From the NCBI GenBank assembly GCA_003220535.1, contig QHSU01000071.1, positions 27,518 through 91,517 on the forward strand: a stretch of 64,000 nt of DNA, in the 5' to 3' direction. The translations under genes and the position numbers were made by a program. Source of the DNA: Candidatus Rokuibacteriota bacterium (GTDB taxonomy: Bacteria > Methylomirabilota > Methylomirabilia > Rokubacteriales > CSP1-6). Below, one piece after another: positions 31,011-39,602 of this stretch (position 1 is its first letter; each line of letters opens with the position of its first letter). The notes below the pieces were generated by a model, which did no database searches, had not been told where the DNA came from, and saw nothing but the letters and a program-made list of their open reading frames with translations.

Positions 31011-32185
31011 CGCGCGTAATGGGCGAAGACTTTGTCCATGGCGCGCAGCACGTCGTCCTGGTCGCCCTCGGTCATCGCCGGGAAGAGCGGCAGAGTGACG
31101 AGGCGAGCCTCGACGGTCTCGGCCACGGGGCAGAGTCCCGCGGCATAGCCGAACCGCTCCCGGTAGAAGGGATGACCGTAGACGAGCGGATAGTGGACCG
31201 TCGCCCCGATGTTCTCGGCGCGCAAGGCCTGCAGAACCGTGTCGCGATCCGCCGTGAGGCGATCGAGGCTGAGCAGGACAACGAAGAGGTGCCAGCCGTG
31301 ACGCAATCCTTCCGGGAGCGCCGGGAGTTCGACGAAGGGCGAGCCGTCGAGACGTTCGCGATAGCGGCGAGCGAGCCTATCTCGCCGTGTCCAGAAGCGC
31401 TCGAGCTTGGCGAGCTGAGAGAGGCCGAGCGCCGACTGGAAGTCGGTAAGCCGGTAGTTGTTTCCCGGCTCGGGGATCTCGTAGCGCCAGGGGCGCGTGG
31501 GGTCGGCGTAGCGGATCCCGTGGTGGCGCATCATCCGCAGTCGCTCCGCGAGGTCATCGCGGTCCGTGAGCACGGCGCCGCCCTCCCCGGTCGTGATCAG
31601 CTTCACGGGATGAAACGACAGCGTCGTCATATCAGCGAGGGCTCCGACCGGCCGGCCCACGAAGGCGCCTCCGAACGAGTGGGCGGCGTCGGCGATGACG
31701 AGCCAGCCGTGCTCGCGGGCGAGCCGCAGCAGTCGGTCGTAGTCGCACGGCAAGCCGGCGAAGTCGACGGAGAGTATGGCGCGCGTCCGTTCAGTGGCCG
31801 TGCGCTTGACCGCGTCCGGGTCGATGTTCAGGGTCGCGCCGTCGATGTCGGCGAATACCGGGCGAGCGCCTTGATAGACGACCGCGTTCGCTGTCGCCGC
31901 AAACGTCAGGGGCGTCGTGATCGCATCGTCACCGGGGCCGAGACCCGCGGCCCAGCACGCCGCGTGGAGGGCCGCCGTGCCGTTGGCGACAACGACGGCA
32001 TGCTTCACGCCCGCTCGCTCGGCGAGCGCGCGCTCGAAGCGGGTGACCGTGGGCCCCTGAGTGATCCAGTCCGACGCGAGCGCTTCGGTCACCGCGGCGA
32101 GGTCGTCGGCCTCGATCGTCTGGTGCGCGTAGGGCAGCGGCGTCGGACGCGATGGCGTTCCACCGAACAGTGAGAGCTTCTCCAT
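31007..32185 (-). CDS. DegT/DnrJ/EryC1 sugar aminotransferase, PseC-like
   Basis: 392 residues. PLP-binding lysine in LSFHPVKLITTGEGGAVL, a block shared with PseC-type UDP-4-keto-sugar aminotransferases. Other marks are DWITQGPTVTRFERALAE, VVVANGTAALHAA, DDAITTPLTFAATANAV, 'VDFAGLPCDYDRLLRLAREHG' and GNNYRLTDFQSALGLSQL. It would convert a 4-keto nucleotide sugar into a 4-amino sugar, using glutamate. As no arnB lies in the arn operon, this gene or the one at 46409 could supply UDP-Ara4N, which is an inference. Only 20 bases separate it from the divergent antitoxin gene. Confidence 0.88.
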   Translation of the reverse strand: MEKLSLFGGTPSRPTPLPYAHQTIEADDLAAVTEALASDWITQGPTVTRFERALAERAGVKHAVVVANGTAALHAACWAAGLGPGDDAITTPLTFAATANAVVYQGARPVFADIDGATLNIDPDAVKRTATERTRAILSVDFAGLPCDYDRLLRLAREHGWLVIADAAHSFGGAFVGRPVGALADMTTLSFHPVKLITTGEGGAVLTDRDDLAERLRMMRHHGIRYADPTRPWRYEIPEPGNNYRLTDFQSALGLSQLAKLERFWTRRDRLARRYRERLDGSPFVELPALPEGLRHGWHLFVVLLSLDRLTADRDTVLQALRAENIGATVHYPLVYGHPFYRERFGYAAGLCPVAETVEARLVTLPLFPAMTEGDQDDVLRAMDKVFAHYAR

Positions 32186-32205
32186 CGCCGTGCTACGCTC
32201 CGGCT

Positions 32206-32448
32206 GTGGCAGACGAAGTCTCGATCTCAAGATTCAGAGCCACCTGCTTCGCCTGGCTGGCGAAGGTCAAGCGGACGGGAAGGCCGATCCTGGTGACGCG
32301 GAAGGGCGAGCCGATCGCCCAGATCATACCCCCACCGCCGAGAAGGACCGTCTTCCGGTTGGGCTCATTGCGCGCAACAGGAAGGATTACCGGTGACATC
32401 CTCTCGCCTGCCGCGCCAGAGAACAAGTGGGAAACCGGGCGGCGGTGA
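32206..32448 (+). CDS. Phd/YefM-type antitoxin, orphan
   Basis: 80 residues from GTG 32206. ISRFRATCFAWLAKVKRTGR and PILVTRKGEPIAQIIPPP are the Phd fold. The tail 'GSLRATGRITGDILSPAAPENKW' matches the usual C-terminus of antitoxins paired with VapC. After the stop only a few codons resembling a toxin start (VRA) can be read before the frame ends, so its toxin has been lost. The next gene pair is an unrelated RelBE-like module. Confidence 0.8.
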   Translation: MADEVSISRFRATCFAWLAKVKRTGRPILVTRKGEPIAQIIPPPPRRTVFRLGSLRATGRITGDILSPAAPENKWETGRR

Positions 32449-32485
32449 GGGCTCGTTCACCGAGCAATCTCGAGGAGACGACATT

Positions 32486-32683
32486 GTGAAAGGTGTTCAA
32501 TTCGTGATCGACAATTCCGGTCGTAAGACGGCGGTTCAGATCGATCTCAAGAAGCAACGCGCCTTGTGGGAAGACTTCTACGACCGGGCACTGGCTAAGC
32601 AACGAGCGTCCGAACCTCGAGAATCTCTGAAAAGCGTGAAGATCCGCGTCTTGGGGCCTCGCCGGCGACATCGGCGTGGCTGA
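32486..32683 (+). CDS. Antitoxin of a RelBE/ParDE-like module
   Basis: 65 residues from GTG 32486 with GAGGAG upstream. KGVQFVIDNSGRKTAVQIDL followed by LWEDFYDRALAKQRASEPRE and SLKSVK is a well-known small antitoxin type found next to RelE/ParE toxins. The C-terminal LGPRRRHRRG is more basic than usual. Its end overlaps the toxin's start by 8 bases, as expected for a co-translated pair. Confidence 0.8.
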   Translation: MKGVQFVIDNSGRKTAVQIDLKKQRALWEDFYDRALAKQRASEPRESLKSVKIRVLGPRRRHRRG

Positions 32684-32936
32684 GTACTCCGTTGTCTTTG
32701 CACGGTCGGCCCGTCGGGAGCTCGAACAGCTCGAGGCCCGAGTAGCGCGCCGCATCATCGCGCGTATTGAAGCTCTCGCGTCGAACCCCAGACCTCATGG
32801 GTGTGCGAAGCTTCAAGGAGCTGATGACCTTTGGCGCATCCGCGTCGGTGACTATCGCGTGATCTATTCGGTCGATGACGATGGACATATTGTGGACGTC
32901 GTCGTAGTACGGCATCGTGGCGATGTTTACCGGTAA
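32676..32936 (+). CDS. RelE/ParE-family toxin
   Basis: 86 residues from GTG 32676, the full length of the family. YSVVFARSARRELEQLE, RIIARIEALASNPRPHGCAK and LWRIRVGDYRVIYSVDD followed by VVVVRHRGDVYR are the RelE marks, including the basic and Tyr residues of the RNase site. With the upstream antitoxin it forms the only apparently intact toxin-antitoxin module in this cluster of three. It ends 10 bases inside the convergent aminotransferase gene. Confidence 0.88.
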   Translation: MAEYSVVFARSARRELEQLEARVARRIIARIEALASNPRPHGCAKLQGADDLWRIRVGDYRVIYSVDDDGHIVDVVVVRHRGDVYR

Positions 32937-34126
32937 ATACGCTCGGCTGCTCTGAGAATTACTTTCCACACCCTCTCGAAGGCGTCCGCCCAGGCGTCGA
33001 CCACCTCGAGTGGCTGGGCGAACAACGGATAGGACTGCGAGCCGATGACGAGCGTCGACGCCAGCGCGGCCTCGGCGTTCGGATAGCGCTCGCGAGAGGC
33101 GAACAGCGGATGCGCCGGCAGCGGCGCCGTCTGCCACAACACGGCCTCAACGCCTTCGGCGCGCAATGCCTCGAGCACGCGATCGCGCAGCGCGGTCGGC
33201 CCGAGCCCGGCGCCCGGCCGAGCGCCGTCGAGGCGCACCCGGTACTTGTGGAACACATGTGTGCGGTCGGGCGGGATCCGGGGCGGCTCGACGCCGGGCA
33301 GCGTCGCGAGCCGCGCGCTGAGCCGGGCGGCGTTCCGCTGACTTCGGGCCGTCGTCTCGGCGAGACGCTGGAGCTGCGAGCGCGCGAGCGCCGAAGTCAG
33401 CTCGCCTGGCAGGTACATCCAGCCCCGGAGCGTCGCGTGGGCATCGGCTTCGTCGTCGAGCGGGTGGGTCGGGTCCCACTTCGAGGGCGGCTCGAGACCG
33501 TCGAATCTCACGCGCGCCGCCCGCGCGTAGAGCTCCTCGGAATCCGTCACGAAGAGCCCGCCTTCTCCGGCCGGGAGATTCTTGGTCGAGTTCAGGCTGA
33601 AGGCCGCCATCGCGGCCAGCGTCCCGACGGCCCGACCTTTATAGACCGCGCCATGCGCCTGGGCCGCGTCCTCGATCACCGTGAGCCGGTGGCCTCGGGC
33701 GAGCGCTTCGATCGCGTCCATGTCCGCCGGAAGGCCATGGAGATGGACGGGCACGATCGCCCGCGTCCGCGACGTCACGCGCCGGGCCGCGTCGGCCGGG
33801 TCGATGTTGTAGATGTCCGGGTCCACGTCGGCGAAGACCGGAGTGGCGCCCTGCTGGAGCACCGCCTGAGCGGTCGCGATGAACGACAGCGCCGGAACGA
33901 TCACCTCGTCCCCGGGGCCGACCCCGGCCGCCGCCAGCGCGATGTGCAGCGCCGACGTGCCGCTGTTGGTCGCCAGACAGCAGCGCGCGCCCACCGCTGC
34001 GGCGAACTCCGTCTCGAGCGCCTTCACCTCGGGCGCGCCGGCGCCCGAGAGCACGCCGCGGTCGAGTACGCGGGCGATCGCCGCCCGGTCGGCGTCGGTC
34101 ACGATGGGCCAGCGCCGGGGATTCAC
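32927..34126 (-). CDS. DegT/DnrJ/EryC1 aminotransferase (second)
   Basis: 399 residues. PLP lysine in FSLNSTKNLPAGEGGLFV, plus GVLSGAGAPEVKALETEFAA, NSGTSALHIALAAAG, DEVIVPALSFIATAQAV, VHLHGLPADMDAIEAL and IEDAAQAHGAVYKG. The class includes sugar aminotransferases and the scyllo-inosose aminotransferases of aminocyclitol pathways (StsC-like). Its start overlaps the stop of the myo-inositol-phosphate synthase gene by 4 bases, so an amino-inositol product is worth considering. Otherwise it is a standard nucleotide-sugar aminotransferase. Confidence 0.85.
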   Translation of the reverse strand: MNPRRWPIVTDADRAAIARVLDRGVLSGAGAPEVKALETEFAAAVGARCCLATNSGTSALHIALAAAGVGPGDEVIVPALSFIATAQAVLQQGATPVFADVDPDIYNIDPADAARRVTSRTRAIVPVHLHGLPADMDAIEALARGHRLTVIEDAAQAHGAVYKGRAVGTLAAMAAFSLNSTKNLPAGEGGLFVTDSEELYARAARVRFDGLEPPSKWDPTHPLDDEADAHATLRGWMYLPGELTSALARSQLQRLAETTARSQRNAARLSARLATLPGVEPPRIPPDRTHVFHKYRVRLDGARPGAGLGPTALRDRVLEALRAEGVEAVLWQTAPLPAHPLFASRERYPNAEAALASTLVIGSQSYPLFAQPLEVVDAWADAFERVWKVILRAAERIYR

Positions 34127-35394
34127 CCCGCTCGTGGCTTCCTCTTCGCGTGGCGCCCGTTGCGCGCGGCTCGGCCGTTGCTCGCGTGTCGGCCGTTGCC
34201 CGTGTGGCGCGCCACGTAGTCCGTCAGGAGCCGGAACTGCTCGACGAACGAGTGCTCAGCGACACCCAGCGGATCTTTGAAGAAGCACGCGAGGTGCGTC
34301 ATGGGGCCGGCCTCGCCGTGTCGCTGGGCGAAATCGGTCAGGCGCACCAGGTCGAGCACGAGCGGCGCGGCGAGAATCGAGTCGCAGCCCTGCCAGACGA
34401 ACTGCAGGCTCATCTTGGTGCCGAGAAAACCCCGGAAGTGGACGAAGTCCCAGGCGGTCTTCCAGTTGCCGAGCGACGGCACGTACTCGATCCGCACCCC
34501 CGCGTGCGGCGCATAGCCGAGCGCTCCAGCGAGGACGCTGGCCTTGCTCCGCACCTTCGAGCGCTTGTGGCGCGGATCGGCGAGTACGCGCCCGTCGCCG
34601 CCGCCCAGGATGTTGAAGCCCTCCCAGGACAGCACCTCGAGGTTCCGGGCGCGAAACATCGGCGCCAGCGCCGTCTTCACGAGCGTCTCGCCGGTCTTGC
34701 CGTCGCGCCCGTAGAAGGGCACGTGGTGCTTCAGCCCGAGCTCCCGGAGCGCGGGCACCTCGATCCCGACCGAGGGCGTGAAGTTCACGTAGGGGAACCC
34801 GCGGTCGAGAGCCGCGTAGGCGTAGACCATGCTCGGCGTCACGAGCGCCCGGCGGTTGTTCTGGATCGCACGCCGGAAGCGATCGAGCCGCTGGTGGTCG
34901 CGGGTCAACTCGCACGATGGTTCGGTGGCCGCGACGTTCACCACGATTACGGTCTCGAGCCGCTGCTCGCGGCGGAATCGGTCGAGATCGTCGCCGAGCC
35001 GCTCGACCACGCCAGCCAGCGACTCGCCGCGCGGCACGAAGGCGTCGCGCCGGGCGGGGCGGTTCGCCGGTCCTCCACCGTCGGCGAACCCCGGCCGCAC
35101 CCGCGCCTCGACCGCACGCAGATCCGCCTCGAGCTCGGTCACGAGCGACTCCGCGATCGCGGCGTCGTCACGGGCGAGCGAGCGGGCACGCTCCACCAGC
35201 CCGGTCGGCGCGATGTCCCAGCCGCCGAACGCGAGGTCGCCGGCAGCGACGAGCGGCAGCAGCGCCAGCTCCGGCGATTCGGTCACGAGGCCGCCACCCG
35301 TCGCGAGGCGACGCGCGACGGCGCGCGCTCCCAGGACGACCGTGGAGGCGAGGCTCCCCTGGGCGCCGATCAGCCAGACGCCGATTTTGGACAT
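34123..35394 (-). CDS. ino1: myo-Inositol-1-phosphate synthase
   Basis: 423 residues. It forms L-myo-inositol-1-phosphate from glucose-6-phosphate in an NAD-dependent reaction. Motifs are GVWLIGAQGSLASTVVLGA (NAD site), FGGWDIAPTGL, VVNVAATEP, 'YAALDRGFPYVNFTPSVGIE', VPFYGRDGKTGETLVKTALA (catalytic Lys region), LSWEGFNILGGGDG and the KS-rich KRSKVRSKASVLAGALGY. The last ~30 residues are a basic Gly-Arg-His repeat (NGRHASNGRAARNGRHAKRK). It follows the geranylgeranyl-reductase-like gene by 5 bases, and a phosphatase at 14006-14821 could finish inositol synthesis. Inositol synthesis is uncommon in Gram-negative polysaccharide loci. Confidence 0.9.
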   Translation of the reverse strand: MSKIGVWLIGAQGSLASTVVLGARAVARRLATGGGLVTESPELALLPLVAAGDLAFGGWDIAPTGLVERARSLARDDAAIAESLVTELEADLRAVEARVRPGFADGGGPANRPARRDAFVPRGESLAGVVERLGDDLDRFRREQRLETVIVVNVAATEPSCELTRDHQRLDRFRRAIQNNRRALVTPSMVYAYAALDRGFPYVNFTPSVGIEVPALRELGLKHHVPFYGRDGKTGETLVKTALAPMFRARNLEVLSWEGFNILGGGDGRVLADPRHKRSKVRSKASVLAGALGYAPHAGVRIEYVPSLGNWKTAWDFVHFRGFLGTKMSLQFVWQGCDSILAAPLVLDLVRLTDFAQRHGEAGPMTHLACFFKDPLGVAEHSFVEQFRLLTDYVARHTGNGRHASNGRAARNGRHAKRKPRAG

Positions 35395-35399
35395 GATTT

Positions 35400-36584
35400 C
35401 TATCTGAAGAGCGATCGGAGCAGGAGCGACTTGATCCCCGGCTGCTTCAGGATCGACAGGATCACGGGGCTATGCCAGTTGAACTTGGCTTTGCGCTTGA
35501 TCAGTGATTGGACATCGTCCGAGGCCAAGCACGCCACCAGTCTGTCCCACTCGTGGTCGGTAAGGCGCGCGAGGCACTCGCGAAACCACCGGCTCGTGCG
35601 AATCTCGGGCATGAGGCGCTCGCGCCATCGCTTCTCGTACCGCGACAGCCGTCCAGCGCTGAGATCGTCCGCCGCGAGCGCTTCGATCAGGGTCTCGGCC
35701 GCGAACTGCGCCGAGAGCAGACTGTAGAAAATCCCCCCGCCAGTCACCGGCTTCGTCAGGCCGGCGGCGTCGCCGACGGCGACGATGCGGTCGTCGTAGC
35801 TCTTCGCCGCCGGCGCAACTGGCATGAGCCGCCGGATCGGCTCACGGGTGGTCTCCCGGAGTCGCGGCGCGATCGAGGGGCGTTCGAGGAATCGCTCCAG
35901 ATGCGCTCGGGCGTCGCCATGCAAGAGGACTCCGGCCTTGAGATACGGCGTGTCGCCGCGGCGGAAGGGCACCAGCCAGGCAAATCCTTCTGGCGCCACC
36001 TGCCGGCCCACGTGCACTTCCAGCTTCTCGGCTGGTGACGCGGCCACTTCGAGCTGCGCCGTGTGCAGGATCGGAGAGGGCAGCCGCGAACCCAGCAAAC
36101 CATGGAAGCGATATGTGACGCCGCAGCCAAGGACGAGCGCGCGCGCCCGCAGTCGTTCGCCGCGATCCGTCGCGACCTCGACGAACCGGTCACCCTTGTG
36201 GGCGTGATCCACCCTGGCGCTCGTGCGGACGACTCCCCCCGCCTCCAGCACGCTCGCGGCGAGCGCTTGATCGAAGGCGGCGCGGTCCAGGACAGCGATC
36301 TCCTCGCCCGGATCCTCGAGCTCCGCGACGCGCCCGCCCGGTGAGATCATGAGACACGACGATGGCCGGTGGAGCACAACCTCGTCCCGCACCTTGTAGA
36401 GACGGTTCGTCTCGCCTGACACAATGCCTGTGCAGTGCGTTGGGATACCGATCTCGGCATGCTCCTCGAGGACGACCGTGTCCAGGCCCGCCTCCGCCAT
36501 GCGCAACGCCGTGTAGAGCCCCGCCGGGCCGGCGCCAACGACGAGCACGTCATGCAGGCCCGATGAATCCATGTCCGACGTCAC
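35400..36584 (-). CDS. Geranylgeranyl-reductase family FAD-dependent oxidoreductase
   Basis: 394 residues. FAD-binding Rossmann motif VLVVGAGPAGLYTALRMAEA, the family's 'H-C-T-G-I-V-S' segment (IPTHCTGIVSGE), GFAWLVPFRRGDTPYLKAG and the second FAD motif VAVGDAAGLTKPVTGGGIFYSL. These proteins saturate isoprenoid double bonds (archaeal lipids, chlorophyll phytol, menaquinone) or hydroxylate aromatic compounds. The C-terminal ~60 residues (WHSPVILSILKQPGIKSLLL) are hydrophobic and basic, suggesting membrane contact. It lies between wzz and the inositol-phosphate synthase gene, so a reduced polyprenyl carrier or an isoprenoid lipid head group is a possible context. Confidence 0.85.
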   Translation of the reverse strand: MTSDMDSSGLHDVLVVGAGPAGLYTALRMAEAGLDTVVLEEHAEIGIPTHCTGIVSGETNRLYKVRDEVVLHRPSSCLMISPGGRVAELEDPGEEIAVLDRAAFDQALAASVLEAGGVVRTSARVDHAHKGDRFVEVATDRGERLRARALVLGCGVTYRFHGLLGSRLPSPILHTAQLEVAASPAEKLEVHVGRQVAPEGFAWLVPFRRGDTPYLKAGVLLHGDARAHLERFLERPSIAPRLRETTREPIRRLMPVAPAAKSYDDRIVAVGDAAGLTKPVTGGGIFYSLLSAQFAAETLIEALAADDLSAGRLSRYEKRWRERLMPEIRTSRWFRECLARLTDHEWDRLVACLASDDVQSLIKRKAKFNWHSPVILSILKQPGIKSLLLRSLFR

Positions 36585-36615
36585 CGACCGTTCAAGATAG
36601 CGTCGAGGAAGCGGC

Positions 36616-37815
36616 TCATACGGTCCTGGCCCGACGGGCGAGGTTACGGATGTAGTCGACGAAGAACACGAGAAATACGCTGACCAGCAGGCTTACGATG
36701 ACCGCGATCGCTACGTTCAGGCGGAGCTTCGGCCAGGAGTGTCGCTCCGCAGGAACGGCTCGATCCATGATCTGCACGACCGGCAGGTCCTTGGCCTCGG
36801 CGATCTTCGCCTGCTCCAGCTGCTGGGTCAGCAGGCTGACAAGGGTTTCCTGCACCTTCACATCGCGAGTGAGCCGAGCGAGCTCGAGCCCGACCCCCGG
36901 CACACGCGCGAAGGGCACGTAGATCTCGCGGCGGTCACTACTACCCGGCGGGGCCGGATGCGATGCCGACGCGTTGTCATCTCCGTATTGCATCTGGCCA
37001 AGCTGCCGCTTCATCTCATCGATGCGTCGCCTTATGGCGATGATGTCGGGGTTCGCATCGGTCGCAAAATTCCGCGTCACCTGAAGCTGGACCTCCGCGG
37101 CCATGATCTCGCCCTTGAGCCGGGCCGCCCCTTCGATCGCTCCGCGGGTCTGCTCCTGCAGCACAACGGCGCGATTGCGCTCTTGGAACCTCCGCAGCGT
37201 TTCCTCGCCACCCTCCAGATCGGTCTTCGCCCGGGCCAGCTGCTCGGTGATGAACACGCGCTGCCGGCTGGCCTCGCCGGTTCCCAGTCGGGATACAACC
37301 CGATCCAATTGATCCACGAAGAAGTTCGCCATCTGTGCAGCCATGTGCGGATCCGTGTCTTCGATCCGGAGCGAAATGGTGCCTTCCCTCGCGAACGAGA
37401 TGTTCATCCGGTCTTGGAGGGCCTTGATGGTGTCCTCGGTGTAACGCGCGCGGTAGCGCTCCTGCAGATGGAACCTCTCGGCCACCATCTGAGCCATGGT
37501 TCGGCTCTTGAGGACTGCGGTCAGCAGGTCGCGGTTTGGGCTGGTAGAGATGCTCGAGAGTCCGGGCGCCGCCTGAGCGAGCCCCGAGGCCGCGAGGCTC
37601 CCCAGCAATCCCGCGGCGCCAGTGGTCTCCTTGGGTGCCAGCAGGGTCGCCGTCGATTCGTACATCTTCGGCGTCACAATCGAGTAGGCGGCCGCCGCGC
37701 CGATCACGACGGCCCAGATCGCGACCAGCAACCACCGATAGCGCCTGAAGAGTCTCAGGTAGTCGAGCACGTTCACTTCTCCGGGATGATGGGGCGGTAC
37801 CGATGCGTCCGTCAT
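36616..37815 (-). CDS. wzz: Wzz/GNVR-type polysaccharide chain-length determinant
   Basis: 399 residues. Wzz motif VNVLDYLRLFRRYRWLLVAI with TM1 (about 26-48), a long periplasmic region with coiled coil (EQLARAKTDLEGGEETLRRF, 'GRLGQ'-type heptads around 200-290), the GNVR-like block and TM2 (about 365-387, LNVAIAVIVSLLVSVFLVFF). The Pro-rich segment 'VPAERHSWPKLRLN' before TM2 is typical. No tyrosine-kinase domain follows, so it is the short Wzz form that sets the length of Wzy-made polymers. The first Met upstream of the Wzz motif (37815) was chosen. A longer frame to 37995 reads low-complexity sequence. Confidence 0.88.
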   Translation of the reverse strand: MTDASVPPHHPGEVNVLDYLRLFRRYRWLLVAIWAVVIGAAAAYSIVTPKMYESTATLLAPKETTGAAGLLGSLAASGLAQAAPGLSSISTSPNRDLLTAVLKSRTMAQMVAERFHLQERYRARYTEDTIKALQDRMNISFAREGTISLRIEDTDPHMAAQMANFFVDQLDRVVSRLGTGEASRQRVFITEQLARAKTDLEGGEETLRRFQERNRAVVLQEQTRGAIEGAARLKGEIMAAEVQLQVTRNFATDANPDIIAIRRRIDEMKRQLGQMQYGDDNASASHPAPPGSSDRREIYVPFARVPGVGLELARLTRDVKVQETLVSLLTQQLEQAKIAEAKDLPVVQIMDRAVPAERHSWPKLRLNVAIAVIVSLLVSVFLVFFVDYIRNLARRARTV

Positions 37816-37913
37816 GGCTTCAAGGCTCCGCGTCGCGGGACCGATAGCCTCTGGGAGCGCCCCGACCTCGCGAAAAGAGGAGCGCTGATATGGGGATCGA
37901 GGGGCCGATCTGG

Positions 37914-38546
37914 CTAGCCCGGCGGGACAATGTTGCGCTCCGCCGGGGCATGCTCGGTGGCGCTCTTCGTGTGCTTGCGTCTCGGTGGCTCCCAACGCCC
38001 GCGCAACGTGATGAGCACAGAGAGGAGAATGAGCTTCAAATCGAGGAGGAAACTCTGCTTCCGGACGTACAGGAGATCGTAGCGGAGCTTCGTGCGGATG
38101 TTCCGCGTCGCCTTCCCGTAGACTTGAGCGATGCCCGTGAGGCCTGGGCGCACGTCTAGGCGTCGGCTCAGACCTGGGACATTTTCCTTGAAGCTCTCGA
38201 ACTCGCTCACCGGCATCGCCCGCGGGCCGACGAAGCTCATCTCACCCTTGAGGATGTTCAGGATCTGCGGAAGTTCATCGAGGGCGGTCCGGCGAAGGAA
38301 CATGCCCACCCGAGTGACCCACTCATGGCCTGGCGCCATCCAGGGGCGCACGGACTTGTCGGCATCCGGGTGGAGCGTGCGAAACTTGAGCACTGCGAAG
38401 GCGCGAGCGTTCCTCCCCACTCGCACCTGGCGGTAGAAGATCGGCCCGCCGTCCTCGAGCTTCACGGCGATCGCGAACAACACCCAGAGCGGAGCGCTCA
38501 CGACGATTCCGGTCGCGGCCAGGATGAAGTCCAAGCCACGTTTCAT
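37914..38546 (-). CDS. Initiating sugar transferase (WcaJ/PglC-type polyprenyl-phosphate phosphosugar transferase)
   Basis: 210 residues, the small monotopic form. It has a membrane-inserted helix (FILAATGIVVSAPLWVLFAI), then KLEDGGPIFYRQVRVGR, FAVLKFRTL, the catalytic Asp-Glu in RRTALDELPQILNILKGEMS, FVGPRAMP and VRPGLTGIAQVYGKA. It transfers a sugar-1-phosphate to undecaprenyl phosphate to start each repeat unit. ATG 38546 overlaps the preceding stop (TGATG), which supports this start over one 27 bases upstream. The C-terminal tail is basic. Confidence 0.9.
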   Translation of the reverse strand: MKRGLDFILAATGIVVSAPLWVLFAIAVKLEDGGPIFYRQVRVGRNARAFAVLKFRTLHPDADKSVRPWMAPGHEWVTRVGMFLRRTALDELPQILNILKGEMSFVGPRAMPVSEFESFKENVPGLSRRLDVRPGLTGIAQVYGKATRNIRTKLRYDLLYVRKQSFLLDLKLILLSVLITLRGRWEPPRRKHTKSATEHAPAERNIVPPG

Positions 38547-39544
38547 CACTGGTCGCGCCCTCCGAACGTCCATTTTGCGTTCGCGAGTCGCTGACGCTGA
38601 TACTCGGCGACGTCCAGGATGATGTCTTCGAGATCATACTTCGGCGTGTACCCGGTCAGCTTGCTGATCTTTCGGAGGTCTGGGAGCCGCCGTTGCATAT
38701 CCTCGAACCCTTCCTCGTAAGCCTCCGCGTACGGGACGTACACGACAGGCGACGAGCTCTGGAGTGCCTCTTTCACCCGATGAGCGAGTTGATCGATCGA
38801 AATCTCATCCTTGCCGCCGACGTTGAAGATCTCGCCGACGGCGCCAGAGCACTCGAGGAGCTCGAGGATCGCCCAGACCGCGTCCTTGACGTGTGTGAAG
38901 GTCCGCGTTTGTTTCCCATCGCCGAAGACCGTGATCGGCTCGCCCGTCAGAGCCTGGCGGACGAAACGTGGGACCACCATACCGTAGCGGCCTGTCTGGC
39001 GGGGTCCCACCGTATTGAACAGGCGCACAATGGTGACGGGCAGCTTTTTCTCCTTGTAGTACGCCAGCGCCAGAAACTCATCGATCATCTTGGAAGCCGC
39101 GTAACTCCATCGGCCCTTGAAGGTCGGCCCGAGGACGAGGTCGCCGCTTTCGGAAAACTTCTCCTCGTTAGACTTCCCGTAGACCTCCGACGTCGAGAAG
39201 ATGACCACCGCTTTCTTCTTCCGCGCTGCCAGCTCAAGCACGATCTCCGTACCCTTGATGTTCGTTTCGATGGTCTGCACGGGGCTCTCGACGATCAGCC
39301 GCACACCCACGGCGGCGGCCAGATGCAGAATGAGCTCGGCATCGTCAATGAGCTCCGCCACGAGTGCACGATTGAGCACGGTGTCGATAAAGTATCTGAA
39401 CCCCTCGCGACCCTTCAGGTGCCTGATGTTCTCGATCGACCCAGTCGAGAGATCGTCGAGCACACACACCTCGTGAGTATGCAGAAGCTCTTCGGCGAGA
39501 TGCGACCCGATAAAGCCGGCCCCACCCGTGACCAGAATCTTCAT
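38546..39544 (-). CDS. Extended-SDR nucleotide-sugar epimerase/decarboxylase (UXS-like)
   Basis: 332 residues. TGGAGFIGSHLAEELL (NAD site), LAAAVGVRLIVESP, the catalytic block FSTSEVYGK and YAASK (Tyr-x3-Lys), 'RLFNTVGPRQTGRYGMVVPR' and GEPITVFGDGKQTRTFTHV. It closely parallels the ArnA-decarboxylase-like protein at 17839-18792 (STSEVYG and a QTRTFT segment in both). UDP-glucuronate decarboxylase or 4-epimerase are the likeliest activities. Translationally coupled to the initiating transferase gene. Confidence 0.83.
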   Translation of the reverse strand: MKILVTGGAGFIGSHLAEELLHTHEVCVLDDLSTGSIENIRHLKGREGFRYFIDTVLNRALVAELIDDAELILHLAAAVGVRLIVESPVQTIETNIKGTEIVLELAARKKKAVVIFSTSEVYGKSNEEKFSESGDLVLGPTFKGRWSYAASKMIDEFLALAYYKEKKLPVTIVRLFNTVGPRQTGRYGMVVPRFVRQALTGEPITVFGDGKQTRTFTHVKDAVWAILELLECSGAVGEIFNVGGKDEISIDQLAHRVKEALQSSSPVVYVPYAEAYEEGFEDMQRRLPDLRKISKLTGYTPKYDLEDIILDVAEYQRQRLANAKWTFGGRDQ

Positions 39545-39602
39545 GCTTCCCTCTCGTTCTGGTGAGCCCCCTCACCAACGAACCACGGCCGCGATGCACA
39601 CT

